Shown here piece after piece: positions 1 through 6,167 of a stretch of DNA of 10,822 bases. Under the pieces are notes generated by a model. It saw only the letters and a program-made list of their open reading frames with translations, searched no databases and had not been told where the DNA came from. Position numbers and translations under genes: made by a program. Source of the DNA: Hydrogenophaga intermedia (lineage in GTDB: Bacteria > Pseudomonadota > Gammaproteobacteria > Burkholderiales > Burkholderiaceae_C); assembly GCA_945869245.1 (NCBI GenBank), contig CAMBOY010000086.1, positions 1 through 10,822 on the forward strand. Direction: 5' to 3'. The stretch's first letter is position 1. The number at the start of each line of letters is the position of its first letter.

Positions 1-454
1 CGGTGCTGGCGTCGATCAGGTCGGCCACCGCCTCGGCCTGGGCCAGGTCGAGCTTGTCGTTCAAAAACGCGCGCTCGGTGAACTCCCCCGGCCGCGCTGG
101 GCGAAGGCCCGGCAGCAGTGGGCGGCCATCGTCGCCCGGCTGGGCCGCCAGCGCCAGGCAACGCGCCAGCAGCAACTGCAGCACCACCGGCCCGCCGTGG
201 GCCTGCAGCTCCAGCACATCTTCGCCGGTGTAGGAATGCGGCGCCACAAACCACAGCGCCAGCCCATGGTCAATCGGCGCGCCGTCGGCGTCGGGAAAGG
301 GCAGATACGTCGCCAGCCGAGGTTGCAAATCCCGCCCCAGCAAGGCCCGCACAAAAGCCGCCAGCCCCCGCCCCGACACCCGAACAATCCCCACCGCCCC
401 CCGCCCAGGCGCGGTGGCAATCGCAACAACCGGATCACGCGAAGCAGACAACAT
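1..454 (-). CDS. mnmE: tRNA uridine-5-carboxymethylaminomethyl modification GTPase MnmE (5'-part, runs off the window)
   Basis: MnmE (TrmE) is a GTPase that, with MnmG, installs the (carboxymethyl)aminomethyl group on the wobble uridine of certain tRNAs in the cytoplasm. Only the first 151 codons of a protein usually about 450-470 residues long are present; the G domain lies beyond base 1. What is visible is the N-terminal formyl-tetrahydrofolate-binding domain: PGRG at residues 16-19, SYTGEDVLELQAHGG at 74-88, and the family block RPGEFTERAFLNDKLDLAQA at 121-140. Compared with E. coli from memory, there is a short insertion near residues 104-116. The ATG at 454 is chosen because the family N-terminus starts right there; I see no clear Shine-Dalgarno sequence. 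It lies downstream of yidC in the same direction, the usual order, but a terminator-like hairpin ends about 20 nt before the start. Identity is very secure. Confidence 0.97.
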   Translation of the reverse strand, partial: MLSASRDPVVAIATAPGRGAVGIVRVSGRGLAAFVRALLGRDLQPRLATYLPFPDADGAPIDHGLALWFVAPHSYTGEDVLELQAHGGPVVLQLLLARCLALAAQPGDDGRPLLPGLRPARPGEFTERAFLNDKLDLAQAEAVADLIDAST

Positions 455-474
455 AGGCCAAGCTTAAAACAGAC

Positions 475-499
475 AAAAAAACGGCCCGCAAAGCAGGCC
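475..499 (-). terminator. Rho-independent terminator or attenuator just before mnmE
   Basis: On the minus strand GGCC, T, GC, loop TTT, GC, G, GGCC forms a stem (bases 499 down to 483) followed after one G by C and seven T residues (481-475). This is a textbook intrinsic terminator for transcripts coming from yidC. The mnmE ATG is only about 20 nt further on, so it either ends the yidC operon or attenuates read-through into mnmE. No T-run follows on the plus strand, so it is one-directional. Confidence 0.7.
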
Positions 500-587
500 A
501 GAGAAAAAACCAAAAAGCGAGATCCCCCGCAAGACGCAAAGACGAGGCTGCTTGGTCAACAAACCCCTCGCGAGCGAGGTGTCTTAG

Positions 588-674
588 GCCAGGGGCGTCG
601 AGGGTCCGGCTTAGCCGGCCCAAGGACGCCGTCCCCCCTCCCAGGGGGGAAGCCGCGTCAGCGGCGCAGGGGGG
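588..674 (-). repeat. Structured intergenic repeat, copy A (3' of yidC)
   Basis: Read on the minus strand, the element begins immediately after the yidC stop with CCCCCCTGCGCCGC and has three stems. First is GCCGC/GCGGC with loop TGAC. Second is CCCCCCT/AGGGGGG with loop GGG. Third is a long hairpin whose arms pair GGCGTC (plus strand 594-599) with GACGCC (625-630), GGG (602-604) with CCC (619-621), and CCGGC (606-610) with GCCGG (614-618). The same layout recurs after dnaA (4881-4970) and dnaN (6168-6240) in the sense direction of the gene. The outer arm sequence differs between copies while pairing is kept. It may serve as a 3'-end or transcript-stabilising structure; the function is inferred. 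Confidence 0.8.
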
Positions 675-2384
675 TTATTTGAAGCTAGGCATACTGAACT
701 TCAACGGCACACCCATTTTGTTGTTGATGTAGGCCTGTTGGGCAATCGTCAACACGTTGTTGGTGATCCAGTACAGCACCAGACCGGCCGGGAAGAAGAA
801 GAACATCACCGAGAACACCAGCGGCATCATCCACATCAGCTTGGCCTGCAGCGGATCGGGCGGCAGCGGGTTGAGCGCGGTCTGGATCACCGTGGTCAAG
901 GTCATGATCAGCGGCAGCACAAAGAAGGGATCGGGCGACGACAAATCGGTGATCCAGCCCACCCAGGGTGCGTTGCGCATTTCCACCGAGGACAGCAGCA
1001 CCCAGTACAGCGCAATGAACACCGGAATCTGAATCAGAATCGGGAAGCAGCCACCCAGCGGGTTGACCTTCTCGTCCCGGTACATCTTCATCATTTCCTG
1101 CTGCATTTGCTGCGGGTTGTTCTTGAGGCGCTCGCGCATTTCCATGATGCGCGGGTTGATCGCCTTCATCTTGGCCATGCTGCGGTAGGCGCTGGCATTG
1201 AGCCAGTAGAACGCGGCCTTGATGATCACCACCAGCAGCACAATCGCCCAGCCCCAGTTGGGCACCACCAGGGTGTAGATTTTTTCCATCAGCCAGTACA
1301 GCGGCTTGGCCAGGATGGTCAGCCAGCCGTAGTCCTTCACCAGCTCTAGGCCTGGAGTGATTTGCTCCATCGACTTTTCTTCCTGCGGGCCCACAAACAG
1401 GCGCTTGTCCAGCGTCACCATCTGGCCGGGCGGCACGCTCACGGCGTCCAGCAGCGAGCCGGCGCGGTACAGGTTGTTGGCACCAGGCACTTTTTCCACA
1501 TAGTTGTGGCGGGCGGCGCCTTCGGCGGGCAGCCAAGCGCTGGCAAAGTAATGCTGCACCATGGCCACATAACCGTCATTGACCTGCTTGGTGAACGTGG
1601 CTTTGTTTTTCTCGATGTCGGCAAACTCCACCTTTTCGTACTTGTTGACCGAGCTGTAGACCGCCGGGCCGGTGAAGGTGGAATAGAACGGGGTTTCGTT
1701 GTCGATCTTGCCGCCGTCGCGCACCAGCTGCATATACAGCTGGGGCTTCACCGGCTGCTCGCCGCGGTTGATGACTTCGTGCTTCACACCCACCACATAC
1801 GAGCCGCGCGTGAGCGTGTAGCTCTTGGCCAGCACCACGCCACCCACCGGTTCCGACTCAAAACGCAGCTCCAGCGTGTCGCTGCCATCGGCCAGGGCTT
1901 TGTCACCCTTGACCAGGCTCATCGGCGTCTTGTGGGTCGGGAACGGGCCACCGGCCAGACCGGTCTGGGCGATGTAGGTGCGGTTGGCGTTCTGCTCCAG
2001 CAAGGGGAACGGCCGCGCCGTCTGGTCCTTGCTCGAGCCGGTGGCCGCCGCGTGCTTGAGCAGCTCGGCGCCCACCAGTGTGCCGCCTTCGCTGCTGAAA
2101 GTGAGCTTGAACACATCGGTCGTCACCTCGTGCGTCACGGTCGGGGCAGTGGTCACAGCGGGCGCGCCAGCACCCTCCACCGTGGCCGGTGCGGCGGCAG
2201 AAGGCACTGCGCCCGCGCTGGTCACGGTTGTACCGGTGGCCTGCGGAGCAGACGCCGCCGGTGCCGACGCGCTGGCCGGGAAAAACAGCGGCTGGTTGCC
2301 GTTGTGGATTTGCCAGCGGTCCCAGATCAGGATCAAGGAAAAGCCAAAGATCACCCAAAGGATGGAGCGTCGAATGTCGTTCAT
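675..2384 (-). CDS. yidC: Membrane protein insertase YidC
   Basis: YidC inserts and folds inner-membrane proteins, alone or with SecYEG. The 569-residue product has the Gram-negative layout: a membrane anchor at about residues 6-21; an Ala/Pro/Thr-rich linker at about 37-80; a large periplasmic domain to about 340; and the five-helix insertase core in the C-terminal third, with hydrophobic segments near 378-395, 447-466, 487-502 and 517-536. The family block NPLGGCFPILIQIPVFIALY covers 441-460. The positive charge in the hydrophilic groove, Arg366 in E. coli, aligns with Lys389. The ATG at 2384 is chosen because MNDIRRSILW is the family N-terminus and its ATG shares four bases with the yidD stop (ATGA), implying translational coupling; no separate Shine-Dalgarno is evident. 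A repeat element abuts the TAA. An in-frame 41-codon upstream extension overlaps yidD and is rejected. Confidence 0.98.
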   Translation of the reverse strand: MNDIRRSILWVIFGFSLILIWDRWQIHNGNQPLFFPASASAPAASAPQATGTTVTSAGAVPSAAAPATVEGAGAPAVTTAPTVTHEVTTDVFKLTFSSEGGTLVGAELLKHAAATGSSKDQTARPFPLLEQNANRTYIAQTGLAGGPFPTHKTPMSLVKGDKALADGSDTLELRFESEPVGGVVLAKSYTLTRGSYVVGVKHEVINRGEQPVKPQLYMQLVRDGGKIDNETPFYSTFTGPAVYSSVNKYEKVEFADIEKNKATFTKQVNDGYVAMVQHYFASAWLPAEGAARHNYVEKVPGANNLYRAGSLLDAVSVPPGQMVTLDKRLFVGPQEEKSMEQITPGLELVKDYGWLTILAKPLYWLMEKIYTLVVPNWGWAIVLLVVIIKAAFYWLNASAYRSMAKMKAINPRIMEMRERLKNNPQQMQQEMMKMYRDEKVNPLGGCFPILIQIPVFIALYWVLLSSVEMRNAPWVGWITDLSSPDPFFVLPLIMTLTTVIQTALNPLPPDPLQAKLMWMMPLVFSVMFFFFPAGLVLYWITNNVLTIAQQAYINNKMGVPLKFSMPSFK

Positions 2385-2698
2385 GACGGCGTGTTTTCTT
2401 GGGAAGGAGAAGCCGCCCGGTCGGCAGACAGGCCGGGCAAACGGGTGAACAGGCGAGGCGCTTGCTCGGGCACAGGGTCGCACCCGCCAGCGCACCAGGG
2501 GTGACACCGAACCAGACGGTACAAGGTCAAATAAGTTCCCACCACCGCGCCGTGGCGCTGCAGAGCGCCCAGCGAATAGGCCGAGCAGGTCGGCTCAAAA
2601 CGGCAGGCGCTGCCCAGCCAGGGGCTCAGCAGTAGGCGATAGCCCTTGACCAAACCGATGAGCAGGCGCTGGGGCAGGCGGATCAGGGCGTCAAGCAC
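2381..2698 (-). CDS. yidD: Membrane protein insertion efficiency factor YidD
   Basis: YidD is a small, amphipathic membrane-associated protein thought to assist YidC in membrane protein insertion. The core is complete: an amphipathic N-terminus (residues 1-30), then CRFEPTCSAYSLGALQRHG at 32-50 and RCHPWCAGGCDPVPE at 64-78. At 105 residues it is longer than the usual 70-90; the excess is a C-terminal tail from about residue 79 rich in Pro, Arg, Ser and Ala, without recognised motif. The start is GTG at 2698, lying inside the last codons of rnpA (8-nt overlap), and the TGA overlaps the yidC ATG by four bases. The gene therefore sits coupled between rnpA and yidC, the usual order. Identity is secure; the tail may be poorly conserved sequence kept because it overlaps nothing else. 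Confidence 0.95.
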   Translation of the reverse strand: MLDALIRLPQRLLIGLVKGYRLLLSPWLGSACRFEPTCSAYSLGALQRHGAVVGTYLTLYRLVRCHPWCAGGCDPVPEQAPRLFTRLPGLSADRAASPSQENTPS

Positions 2699-3092
2699 TG
2701 GCGGTCTCCCGGGCCATGGCGCGCTGCCACAGCGCCAACAACTCGGCGCGAATGGCTTTTTTCAGCGCCTCAGACGTGGCGCTGGGAAACTGCTCGCGCG
2801 CAAACGCGGTGCGCAAGCGCACCACCCAGGCGGCGTGGGGCAATTGCGTCTGCAGTTCGGCCGCGACCGCGTAAATCTGGCGGCGCATGGTGTTGCGGGT
2901 GACCGCGCGCTTGGCCCAGCGTTTGGGCGTGAGCACGCCCACATGGGCCACACCAGGCGCAAACAAAGACACCGCGCTGGGCGCGCTGTGAAGCGCGGCG
3001 CGGTGCAAAGCAAAGTGCGGTGTTTTGGCCACAGGGGCGCCAGCCAGCACGGCCTGAAACTGCACCCGGGTCTTGAGCCGGCGAACCGCCAT
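2691..3092 (-). CDS. rnpA: Ribonuclease P protein component
   Basis: RnpA is the basic protein subunit that binds RNase P RNA and helps it recognise and cleave the 5' leader of precursor tRNAs. The 133-residue product is a normal length. It starts with the typical RRLKTRVQFQAVLAG (residues 4-18) and carries the RNR signature at about 56-71, PKRWAKRAVTRNTMRR, whose basic residues contact the catalytic RNA. The ATG at 3092 is chosen because the family N-terminus begins there; a GTG two codons upstream is an alternative. A longer in-frame extension to 3296 reads across rpmH in another frame and is rejected. No clear Shine-Dalgarno is visible; rpmH ends 35 nt upstream, so expression probably depends on the rpmH transcript. 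The last codons overlap the yidD start by 8 nt. Confidence 0.97.
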   Translation of the reverse strand: MAVRRLKTRVQFQAVLAGAPVAKTPHFALHRAALHSAPSAVSLFAPGVAHVGVLTPKRWAKRAVTRNTMRRQIYAVAAELQTQLPHAAWVVRLRTAFAREQFPSATSEALKKAIRAELLALWQRAMARETASA

Positions 3093-3127
3093 GGACACGG
3101 ACGTTGTCGGCTCGGCCGACACCGAAC

Positions 3128-3262
3128 TCAGACAGCCAGACGCTTGCGGCCCTTGGCGCGGCGGGCGTTGATCACGGCACGGCCGCCACGGGTCTTCATG
3201 CGGACCAGGAAACCGTGGGTACGGGCGCGGCGAATCTTGGAAGGTTGGAAAGTGCGCTTCAT
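3128..3262 (-). CDS. rpmH: 50S ribosomal protein L34
   Basis: L34 is a small, very basic protein of the large ribosomal subunit. The 44 residues match the family end to end: MKRTFQPSKIRRARTHGF at the N-terminus, the GGRAVINARRAKGRKRL block at residues 26-42, and a normal length. The ATG at 3262 is the conserved MKRT start; a 45-codon in-frame extension to 3397 runs into the dnaA leader and is rejected. It is the first gene of the minus-strand operon that continues into rnpA, yidD and yidC, and is divergent from dnaA. A sigma70-like promoter lies about 35 nt upstream of the start and a hairpin occupies the short leader. Confidence 0.98.
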   Translation of the reverse strand: MKRTFQPSKIRRARTHGFLVRMKTRGGRAVINARRAKGRKRLAV

Positions 3263-3276
3263 GATGGGTTCTCGAA

Positions 3277-3300
3277 ATAATCGGGGAAACCCGCAATTAT
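3277..3300 (-). other. Hairpin in the rpmH leader
   Basis: ATAAT at 3277-3281 and ATTAT at 3296-3300 pair, and inside them CGGG (3282-3285) pairs with CCCG (3290-3293), leaving a 4-nt loop (GAAA on plus, TTTC on minus) and a CA bulge at 3294-3295. It ends about 15 nt before the rpmH ATG and its right arm overlaps the proposed -10 box. It may affect rpmH mRNA stability or be a DNA cruciform beside the origin; this is inference. Confidence 0.45.
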
Positions 3301-3325
3301 CGCAAACTTCGCGCAGCCACAGCAA
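3296..3325 (-). promoter_or_regulatory. Candidate sigma70 promoter of the rpmH-rnpA-yidD-yidC operon
   Basis: On the minus strand TTGCTG (3325-3320) and GATAAT (3301-3296) are separated by 18 nt. They match the -35 and -10 consensus at 4/6 and 5/6. The transcript would begin near 3289, about 27 nt upstream of the rpmH ATG. No equally good alternative lies between dnaA and rpmH on this strand. Confidence 0.6.
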
Positions 3326-3375
3326 GTGCAGCCCCACGCCCGCGCAACAAAAGCCGCACCGCAGGCTGCACCGGC

Positions 3376-3406
3376 TTGTGGATAACTTGGCTGGCACCGC
3401 TACAAT
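3376..3406 (+). promoter_or_regulatory. Candidate dnaA promoter
   Basis: TACAAT at 3401-3406 matches the -10 consensus at 5/6. The -35 is weaker: TGGATA at 3379-3384 (16-nt spacer, 4/6) or TTGTGG at 3376-3381 (19-nt spacer, 3/6). Both lie in the DnaA box, so bound DnaA would compete with RNA polymerase. Transcription would start near 3413, giving a leader of about 50 nt with a second DnaA-like box and an AC-rich stretch. Confidence 0.5.
3377..3385 (-). promoter_or_regulatory. Perfect DnaA box
   Basis: TGTGGATAA on plus is the exact complement of the consensus TTATCCACA. It sits about 80 nt upstream of the dnaA ATG and overlaps every plausible -35 hexamer of the dnaA promoter. Confidence 0.85.
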
Positions 3407-3425
3407 ACCGCCTCAGCCTGGAGCT

Positions 3426-3434
3426 TTTTCCACA
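3426..3434 (+). promoter_or_regulatory. Near-consensus DnaA box in the dnaA leader
   Basis: TTTTCCACA differs from TTATCCACA at one position. It is on the opposite strand to the perfect box, 40 nt downstream of it, and about 27 nt before the dnaA ATG, within the predicted leader. Confidence 0.6.
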
Positions 3435-3461
3435 AGACACACAACAACAAGTTCGCGCCTC

Positions 3462-4871
3462 ATGACTCTGGGCCAATCCCCCACTTCCGACACCAGTGCA
3501 GGCGAAGCGCTGTGGGCCGCCTGCCTCGAACAGCTGGCCCAAGACATCCCCGAGCAGCAGATCAACACCTGGATCAGGCCGCTCGGCGTGACCGTGGCAC
3601 CCGATATCAGCAAGATCACCCTGACGGTGGCCAACCGCTTCAAAATGGACTGGGTGCGCGCCCAATACGCCAGCCGCATCGCCGCTTTGCTCGAAGCGAT
3701 ACACGGTGCGCCGGTGTTGATTGAGTTGGCGCTCACTCCGCGCGATATTGGCCCCAAGCCTGGGTCTGGCGCAAAACCGGTGCAAGAAGCTTGGCTGGCC
3801 GAACTGCCCGACGTGGTGCCCGCCGAGCCGGCGGCGGCGGCCCAGCCCAACCGCAGCCGACTCAACCCAGCACTCACCTTTGCCACCCTGGTGGAAGGTT
3901 CGGCCAACCGCATGGCACGCGCTGCGGCCATGCACATTGCGGGCAACTTGGGGCAGCTGTACAACCCCTTGTTCATTTACGGCGGTGTGGGCCTGGGCAA
4001 GACCCACTTGGTGCACGCCATTGGCAACCAATTGCTCGCCGACAAGCCCAACGCCAAAGTTCTCTACATCCACGCCGAGCAGTTTGTGTCGGATGTGGTC
4101 AAGGCTTACCAGCGCAAAGCCTTTGACGAGTTCAAAGACCGCTACCACTCGCTCGATCTGCTGCTGATCGACGACGTGCAGTTCTTTGCCAACAAAGAAC
4201 GCACCCAAGAAGAATTCTTCAACGCCTTCGAAGCGCTGCTGACCAAAAAGAGCCACATCGTGCTCACCAGCGACACCTATCCCAAGGGCCTGACCGATAT
4301 CCACGAACGGCTGGTGTCGCGCTTTGATTCCGGGCTGACGGTGGCGATTGAGCCGCCCGAGCTGGAAATGCGGGTGGCGATTCTGATCAACAAAGCGGTG
4401 AGCGAACAGGCCGTCATGCCGGAAGAGGTGGCGTTTTTTGTCGCCAAGAACGTGCGCTCCAACGTGCGCGAACTCGAAGGCGCATTGCGCAAAATCCTGG
4501 CCTACAGCCGCTTCAACCAGAAAGACATTTCCATCCAGCTCGCGCGCGAAGCGCTGCGCGACCTGCTGTCGATCCAGAACCGGCAGATTGGGGTGGAAAA
4601 CATCCAGAAAACCGTGGCCGATTTCTACAAGATCAAGGTCGCGGACATGTATTCCAAAAAGCGCCCGGCCAGCATCGCCCGGCCGCGCCAGATTGCCATG
4701 TTTCTGGCCAAAGAGCTGACCCAAAAAAGCCTGCCCGAGATTGGCGAGCTGTTTGGTGGGCGCGACCACACCACGGTGCTGCACGCGGTGCGCAAAATCG
4801 CTGCCGAGCGCCAGACCAACACCGAACTGAACCAGCAGCTGCATGTGCTGGAGCAGACCCTGAAGGGGTGA
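3462..4871 (+). CDS. dnaA: Chromosomal replication initiator protein DnaA
   Basis: DnaA is the AAA+ ATPase that binds DnaA boxes, opens oriC and loads the helicase. The 469-residue product has all four domains. Domain I occupies about residues 15-85 (LWAACLEQLAQDIPEQQINT at 17-36), followed by a short linker, Ala/Pro-rich at about 115-130. The AAA+ core has Walker A GGVGLGKT at 174-181, Walker B LLLIDDVQFF at 233-242, sensor 1 TSD at 269-271 and the box VII arginine R287 in SRFDSG. Sensor 2 lies in NVRELEGALRK (334-344). Domain IV carries the DNA-binding signature GGRDHTTVLHA at 432-442. The ATG at 3462 gives a normal family N-terminus; the frame stays open far upstream, but that part overlaps rpmH, rnpA and yidD and is rejected. 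No strong Shine-Dalgarno is visible. A DnaA box in the promoter suggests autoregulation. Confidence 0.98.
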   Translation: MTLGQSPTSDTSAGEALWAACLEQLAQDIPEQQINTWIRPLGVTVAPDISKITLTVANRFKMDWVRAQYASRIAALLEAIHGAPVLIELALTPRDIGPKPGSGAKPVQEAWLAELPDVVPAEPAAAAQPNRSRLNPALTFATLVEGSANRMARAAAMHIAGNLGQLYNPLFIYGGVGLGKTHLVHAIGNQLLADKPNAKVLYIHAEQFVSDVVKAYQRKAFDEFKDRYHSLDLLLIDDVQFFANKERTQEEFFNAFEALLTKKSHIVLTSDTYPKGLTDIHERLVSRFDSGLTVAIEPPELEMRVAILINKAVSEQAVMPEEVAFFVAKNVRSNVRELEGALRKILAYSRFNQKDISIQLAREALRDLLSIQNRQIGVENIQKTVADFYKIKVADMYSKKRPASIARPRQIAMFLAKELTQKSLPEIGELFGGRDHTTVLHAVRKIAAERQTNTELNQQLHVLEQTLKG

Positions 4872-4880
4872 ATGTGAACT

Positions 4881-4970
4881 CCCCCTGCGCCGCTTCGCGT
4901 CTTCCCCCTCTCCTGCGGGAGGGGGGACGCAGCCAGTGGCCCGGCGAAGCCGGTTCCACGGCTGCCTGGC
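4881..4970 (+). repeat. Structured intergenic repeat, copy B (3' of dnaA)
   Basis: It starts nine bases after the dnaA stop with CCCCCTGCGCCGC. A C-rich/G-rich stem follows around 4903-4926. Then comes a long hairpin: GCAGCC (4929-4934) pairs with GGCTGC (4960-4965), GTGG (4936-4939) with CCAC (4956-4959), and CCGGC (4941-4945) with GCCGG (4949-4953) around a GAA loop. The outer arms differ from copies A and C but pair equally well. It occupies about half of the dnaA-dnaN gap. The remaining 4971-5060 shows no promoter I would call. Confidence 0.8.
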
Positions 4971-5060
4971 GCCTGTGCCGGCCAAACCGGTGAAAATACG
5001 GAAGTTTTTGCCTGAATAACCATGCACGGCCACCCGGCCAACGAGACGAAAGACCCTGAC

Positions 5061-6167
5061 ATGATCGTTTTCAAATCCACGCAAGACAAGGTTCTGGCCG
5101 CGCTGCAATCGGTGGCGGGCATCGTCGAGCGGCGGCACACCCTGCCGATCCTGGCCAACGTGATGGTGCGCAAAACCGGTTCGCAGCTGCAGCTGACCAC
5201 CAGCGACCTGGAAATCCAGATCCGCACCACGGCAGAGCTGGGTGGCGACGACGGCAGCTTCGCCACCACCCTGGGCGCGCGCAAGATGATCGACATCTTG
5301 CGCACCCTGCCGGCCGACCAGACCGTGAGCCTGGAAAACACCGGCGGCAAACTCATTCTCAAAGGCGGCAAAAGCCGCTTCACCCTGCAAAGCATGCCGG
5401 CCGAAGACTTTCCGCTGGTGCAAGAGGCGCCGAGCTTTGGCCCTGCCTTTAGCGTGCCGCAGAAAACGCTCAAAAGCCTGCTGGGCCAGGTCTCGTTTGC
5501 CATGGCGGTGCACGACATCCGTTACTACCTCAACGGCATTTTGTTTGTGGCCGAAGGCAACAGCCTGAGCCTGGTGGCCACCGACGGCCACCGCCTGGCC
5601 TTTGCCAGCGCCACGCTCGATGTGGAAGTGCCCAAACAAGAAGTCATCCTGCCGCGCAAAACTGTGCTGGAGCTGCAGCGCCTGCTCAGCGACAAAGACG
5701 GCGCGATCGAGATGCAGTTCGCCGCCAACCAAGCCAAGTTCAGCTTTGACGGCATGGAGTTCGTCACCAAGCTGGTTGAGGGCAAGTTCCCCGACTACAA
5801 CCGCGTGATTCCGCGCAACCACAAGAACATCGTCACCGTGGGCCGCCAGCCCCTGCTGGCCTGTCTGCAGCGCGCGGCCATCATGACGAGTGAAAAGTTC
5901 AAGGGCGTGCGCCTCAACGTCGACCCCGGCAGCCTGCGCGTGGCGTCCAACAACGCCGAACAAGAAGAAGCCGCCGACGAACTCGATATCGACTACCAAG
6001 GCGACAGCATCGAAATCGGCTTCAACGTCACCTACCTGATCGACGCCCTGCAGAACATGGGCCAAGAGATGGTGCGGGTGGAACTGGCCGACGGCAACAG
6101 TTCGGCGTTGATCACCAACCCCGACAACAACGCGTTCAAGTACGTGGTCATGCCGATGCGCATCTAA
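5061..6167 (+). CDS. dnaN: DNA polymerase III subunit beta (sliding clamp)
   Basis: DnaN forms the ring-shaped dimer that tethers DNA polymerase III and other DNA enzymes to the template. The 368 residues are close to the usual 366 and cover all three clamp domains. Landmarks are KSTQDKVLAALQSVAGIVER at 5-24 with RRHTLPILANV following, ATDGHRLA at 173-180, GKFPDYNRVIP at 241-251, and the C-terminal YVVMPMRI at 361-368, whose MPMR contributes to the partner-binding pocket. The ATG at 5061 is chosen because MIVFKSTQDK is the conserved N-terminus and GAAAGA seven bases upstream can act as ribosome site; an ATG at 5022 in frame would add 13 unconserved residues. It lies between dnaA and gyrB in the standard order. 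Repeat copy C starts directly after the stop. Confidence 0.98.
   Translation: MIVFKSTQDKVLAALQSVAGIVERRHTLPILANVMVRKTGSQLQLTTSDLEIQIRTTAELGGDDGSFATTLGARKMIDILRTLPADQTVSLENTGGKLILKGGKSRFTLQSMPAEDFPLVQEAPSFGPAFSVPQKTLKSLLGQVSFAMAVHDIRYYLNGILFVAEGNSLSLVATDGHRLAFASATLDVEVPKQEVILPRKTVLELQRLLSDKDGAIEMQFAANQAKFSFDGMEFVTKLVEGKFPDYNRVIPRNHKNIVTVGRQPLLACLQRAAIMTSEKFKGVRLNVDPGSLRVASNNAEQEEAADELDIDYQGDSIEIGFNVTYLIDALQNMGQEMVRVELADGNSSALITNPDNNAFKYVVMPMRI

Larger units (their letters stand above)
455..674 (-). other. yidC-mnmE intergenic region, non-coding
   Basis: No supportable gene lies in these 220 nt. The half nearest yidC is the structured repeat (588-674). Next comes an inverted repeat CCTCGC/GCGAGG at 566-579, then the terminator-like hairpin at 475-499. 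A minus-strand TTGACC at 559-554 resembles a -35 box, but no convincing -10 box sits 16-18 nt downstream, so I do not call a promoter for mnmE. Confidence 0.6.
3263..3461. other. rpmH-dnaA divergent region, candidate part of oriC
   Basis: This 199-nt gap is where gene orientation flips: every gene to the left is on minus and dnaA, dnaN and gyrB are on plus, all running away from it. It contains one perfect DnaA box (3377-3385), one 8/9 box (3426-3434) and a weak 7/9 match, TTATCGCAA, at 3297-3305. In many bacteria this rpmH-dnaA gap holds or flanks oriC. I see no cluster of boxes and no strong AT-rich unwinding stretch, so a full origin here is uncertain; the boxes could serve only dnaA autoregulation. 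Confidence 0.45.

Noticed and set aside
435..623. 62-codon minus-strand frame between yidC and mnmE
   Set aside because: It lies over the repeat hairpin and the terminator, has no clear ribosome site and no family resemblance.
1362..2504. A 380-codon plus-strand frame opposite yidC
   Set aside because: Fully antisense to a secure gene, His/Arg-rich, no recognisable motif.
3093..3296. 68-codon extension of rnpA
   Set aside because: It reads through rpmH out of frame; the RnpA family start is at 3092.
2646..3461. 272-codon N-terminal extension of the dnaA frame
   Set aside because: It overlaps yidD, rnpA and rpmH on the other strand and the dnaA promoter; the DnaA family N-terminus starts at 3462.
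5022..5060. Earlier ATG for dnaN
   Set aside because: Adds 13 unconserved residues; the clamp family begins at MIVFKSTQDK (5061).
3297..6065. A 922-codon open frame antisense to dnaA, the intergenic repeat and dnaN
   Set aside because: It is the complement of two secure genes; GC-rich codon bias removes stops from this antisense frame. The product is His/Gln/Ala-rich without family signature.
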